This document shows, one piece after another, positions 61,855 through 64,000 of a DNA stretch of 64,000 bases (positions within the stretch are counted from its first letter, which is position 1; each line of letters begins with the position of its first letter). The position numbers and the translations under genes were made by a program. A model generated the notes under the pieces. It was not told the DNA's origin. It saw nothing but the letters and a program-made list of their open reading frames with translations, and searched no databases. Source of the DNA: Chryseobacterium sp. POL2 (GTDB taxonomy: Bacteria > Bacteroidota > Bacteroidia > Flavobacteriales > Weeksellaceae); assembly GCF_011058315.1 (NCBI RefSeq), contig NZ_CP049298.1:1984001-2048000 (forward strand), given 5' to 3'.

Positions 61855-63039
61855 ATGAAAACCTTATTTTACATCCGAAAATCAAAAATGAATGTGAGTA
61901 ACCTATGTCCTTTGACATGTAGAATCACCTTAGACAACCAAAGAAAAGAGTTCTCAACTGGTATATTTATTAATCCAGATTATTGGAATGCTGCTAAACA
62001 AAAAGCTTATCCTCCTAACAAAGGAAATAACCAAATCAATACACAACTAAGCCTGATTAAACAAGAAATTAATCAGGCTTTTTTATTGCTACAAGTTCAA
62101 GGAAAACAATATGATGTAAATGACATCTACAGCCTTTACAAAGGTGAAAACATTAAAGAAGAAAAATCCTTAATGGAAATGTTTAAGCTTCATATTGCAA
62201 AACAAGAAAAACTAATAGGAATTTCAACTTCTGCAGTTTCCCTAGCTAAGTTTAATCAAACACAAACACATGTAAAATCCTTTATCAAATACAAGTACAA
62301 TAGAGCAGATTTCCTACTAAAGGATTTAACCATGGCTTTTATAACAGAATTTGAGTTCTATTTAAAAGCTGAAAAGTTGTTTATGCAAAATACAATACAT
62401 AAAACCATCCAAAGATTGAAGCATGTTGTTAGACTAGCAGTTGGTTTAGATTATTTGGCAAAAGATCCTTTCATGTTATTCAAAAACAAGAAACCAAAGA
62501 AACAAGTTATATTCCTAACTAAAGAAGAGCTAGAAGCACTAGAGAAGCACAAATTTGCATCTCAAAGGCTTCAACAGGTTGCAGATATGTTTGTGTTTTG
62601 TAGTTATACAGGATTAGCATATTCAGAAATGGTTAACTTAAAAGAAGAAGATATCTACATTGGTTATGATGGTAATAAGTGGCTACATATCTACAGGCAA
62701 AAGACTAAAAGAAATTATGACATTCCTCTATTATCCAAAGCAGGATCTATTATTAATAAATACAAAACAGATAAACAGCTATTACCAATAATTAGTAATC
62801 AAAGATTCAATTCTTATTTAAAGGAAATAGCTGAAATTGTAGGTATCAATAAGACCTTAACTCATCACACAGGAAGAAAAACTTTTGCTTCTACTATCCT
62901 ACTCTATAATGATGTACCCATGGAAATTGTATCAGAACTGCTAGGGCATTCTGATATTGGTATCACACAAGAACATTATGCTAAAGTTGTTAAAGAAAAG
63001 GTTGGTGAACAAATGAGCAAACTAAATTCCATCCTGTAA
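61855..63039 (+). CDS. tyrosine recombinase (integrase) of CTnDOT-like type
   Basis: 394 aa. N-terminal arm-DNA-binding domain (about 1-60), SAM-like core-binding domain (about 105-200), catalytic domain with K283, H338-x-x-R341 (HHTGRKTF), H365 (LLGHSDIG) and nucleophile Y375. The usual first catalytic Arg is replaced by Ala255 in YTGLAYSE. IntDOT of the Bacteroides element CTnDOT also lacks this Arg, so the enzyme may still be active. I chose the ATG at 61855; upstream codons are the repeat array. Confidence 0.88.
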   Translation: MKTLFYIRKSKMNVSNLCPLTCRITLDNQRKEFSTGIFINPDYWNAAKQKAYPPNKGNNQINTQLSLIKQEINQAFLLLQVQGKQYDVNDIYSLYKGENIKEEKSLMEMFKLHIAKQEKLIGISTSAVSLAKFNQTQTHVKSFIKYKYNRADFLLKDLTMAFITEFEFYLKAEKLFMQNTIHKTIQRLKHVVRLAVGLDYLAKDPFMLFKNKKPKKQVIFLTKEELEALEKHKFASQRLQQVADMFVFCSYTGLAYSEMVNLKEEDIYIGYDGNKWLHIYRQKTKRNYDIPLLSKAGSIINKYKTDKQLLPIISNQRFNSYLKEIAEIVGINKTLTHHTGRKTFASTILLYNDVPMEIVSELLGHSDIGITQEHYAKVVKEKVGEQMSKLNSIL

Positions 63040-63050
63040 ATACTGCATTT

Positions 63051-63083
63051 TAACTGCTTTGTATTATTTTTACAAAGCAGTTA
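63051..63083. promoter_or_regulatory. 13-bp-stem hairpin between integrase and helicase genes
   Basis: TAACTGCTTTGTA (63051-63063) and TACAAAGCAGTTA (63071-63083) are perfect inverted repeats around a 7-nt loop. It ends 8 bp before the helicase ATG, with no T tract after it. It could be a weak terminator, an operator, or an RNA structure covering the ribosome-binding region. Confidence 0.5.
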
Positions 63084-63091
63084 TATAAATT

Positions 63092-64000
63092 ATGGAGTTA
63101 CCTACAAGATTATTCAATGACTATCCCATTGAATTCAAAAAAATTAAAAGTAAAAACATTAGTGGATTTGAAAAGCCAAAATTTGGAAAAACTAAAAACC
63201 CCAATGGTTTTAATGTAAAGAAAAGTACTTTTGAAACAGGTACAAGTAAATACATTAATGAAGACCTACAACCCTTAATAGATCTAAAGAAAAAAAACAC
63301 TACAGTTATAAATGCCCCTGTAGGAAATGGTAAATCTTATGCTATAATTCAAACTATTAAAAGATTCTATGAATCTAAAGAACAAGATTATCTTATAGTT
63401 GTAGCTACTCCATTTGTAAGTTTAGTTGAGCAATACGTAACTGACATCCATGATGATGGTAAAATACCTACTGAACAGATTTACAATTATAGCAACTTAG
63501 GAAGAAATGAAGTTTCATATCTAAATAAAAAGATCCAAGTTGTTACAATCAATACTCTACTTGGAAATGCTGGAGAAGACAGCTACAAAAACTCTAGGGT
63601 GAAAAGAGAATATTTAGATTCTTTAATTGACGATTGTGAAAAAAAGGGGAGAAAGGTTGTATTTATATATGATGAAATTCATGATTCAATACAAAACTTC
63701 AAGGAGGAGTATGTATTTAATTTATGGAAATGGAAAAATGTTATTCACAAAAACTTTATTATCAGTGCAACTTTTACAGAATCTTCTTACATAGTAATAG
63801 AATATCTAGCAGAGTTGACTGATAAACAAGTACACATTATTGAATTTCCTAGGATAAAAAGAAGAGAAAATCAGAGCAAATTATTTATTCACTATAGTTC
63901 ATCTTATAGATTTACCAATGATACTCCAGAAATACAAAGCTTAACAGCAGAATTACTAAAAAAGGGGAAGAACATTGATATTCTCTGCTATTCCAAAACT
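63092..64000 (+). CDS. SF2 helicase-like ATPase, truncated by the window end
   Basis: The first 303 codons are open and the gene continues beyond 64000. Walker A APVGNGKS (75-82), Walker B with DEIH (FIYDEIHDS, 194-197), motif III SAT (225-227, in FIISATFT) and a following RecA-like start (KGKNIDILCYSK). So it is a DExH-type superfamily 2 ATPase. The N-terminal about 70 residues are unlike known helicases I can name. It belongs to the mobile element that begins with the integrase 52 bp upstream. Replication, transfer or defence are possible roles; none can be chosen here. Confidence 0.7.
   Translation, partial: MELPTRLFNDYPIEFKKIKSKNISGFEKPKFGKTKNPNGFNVKKSTFETGTSKYINEDLQPLIDLKKKNTTVINAPVGNGKSYAIIQTIKRFYESKEQDYLIVVATPFVSLVEQYVTDIHDDGKIPTEQIYNYSNLGRNEVSYLNKKIQVVTINTLLGNAGEDSYKNSRVKREYLDSLIDDCEKKGRKVVFIYDEIHDSIQNFKEEYVFNLWKWKNVIHKNFIISATFTESSYIVIEYLAELTDKQVHIIEFPRIKRRENQSKLFIHYSSSYRFTNDTPEIQSLTAELLKKGKNIDILCYSKT

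Overview
The window looks like chromosome from a Flavobacteriia member, most likely the Chryseobacterium/Weeksellaceae group. The reasons are AT-rich DNA, many copies of the Bacteroidetes promoter (TTTG, about 19 bp, TAnnTTTG), starts with little Shine-Dalgarno sequence, and lineage families such as GLPGLI, DUF4293, DUF4129/DUF4350, DUF4919, DUF6122, S46 peptidase, LptE and a Rho with a long disordered insert. This placement comes from protein families and motifs, not from a database search.

Layout. 0-3.5 kb: a YbiT-type ABC-F ATPase and a NarL-type two-component pair whose kinase has Tyr where the phosphoacceptor His should be. 3.5-10.9 kb: an RDD membrane protein divergent from a seven-gene run (SpoIIM-like, two membrane proteins, DUF4350, MoxR ATPase, DUF58, OsmC). 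11-16.3 kb: a 2OG-Fe(II) oxygenase, rho, DUF4293 and an ABC exporter. 16.3-22.9 kb: a putative metalloprotease, two tandem paralogous membrane proteins, and the suf Fe-S operon (sufA-B-C-D), interrupted by two four-helix-bundle genes and low-complexity repeats. 23-31.6 kb: GLPGLI protein, lptE with a sigma-54 activator, a DUF1016 nuclease, miaB and a TonB-like secreted protein. 31.6-38 kb: the rod-shape operon mreB-mreC-mreD-mrdA-rodA plus a VanX-like dipeptidase. 38.2-42.1 kb: hemA-hemC-hemD-hemE. 42-49.9 kb: small secreted proteins, YkgJ, truncated hemoglobin, AlkD, CAT-like acetyltransferase, Na+/H+ antiporter, DUF4919 and hflX. 50-57.6 kb: S46 dipeptidyl-peptidase, Ca2+/H+ antiporter, GNAT, bcp/nth, DUF885. 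57.7-61.5 kb: an ExbB channel flanked by two TonB-like paralogues, folC, and two identical tRNA-Val genes. 61.6-64 kb: the left edge of an integrated element beside the tRNAs, with five short direct repeats, a tyrosine recombinase and the first 303 codons of an SF2 helicase-like protein that runs off the window.

Most of the window is housekeeping for envelope, heme, Fe-S and stress functions. The accessory part is the right-hand 2.4 kb, whose main cargo lies outside. The best leads are the His-less kinase, the ExbB operon with two TonB-like partners and no ExbD, the duplicated membrane-protein pair at 17 kb, the suf operon with its embedded (one frameshifted) four-helix genes, the Fe-S-less endonuclease III, and the repeat array in front of the recombinase.
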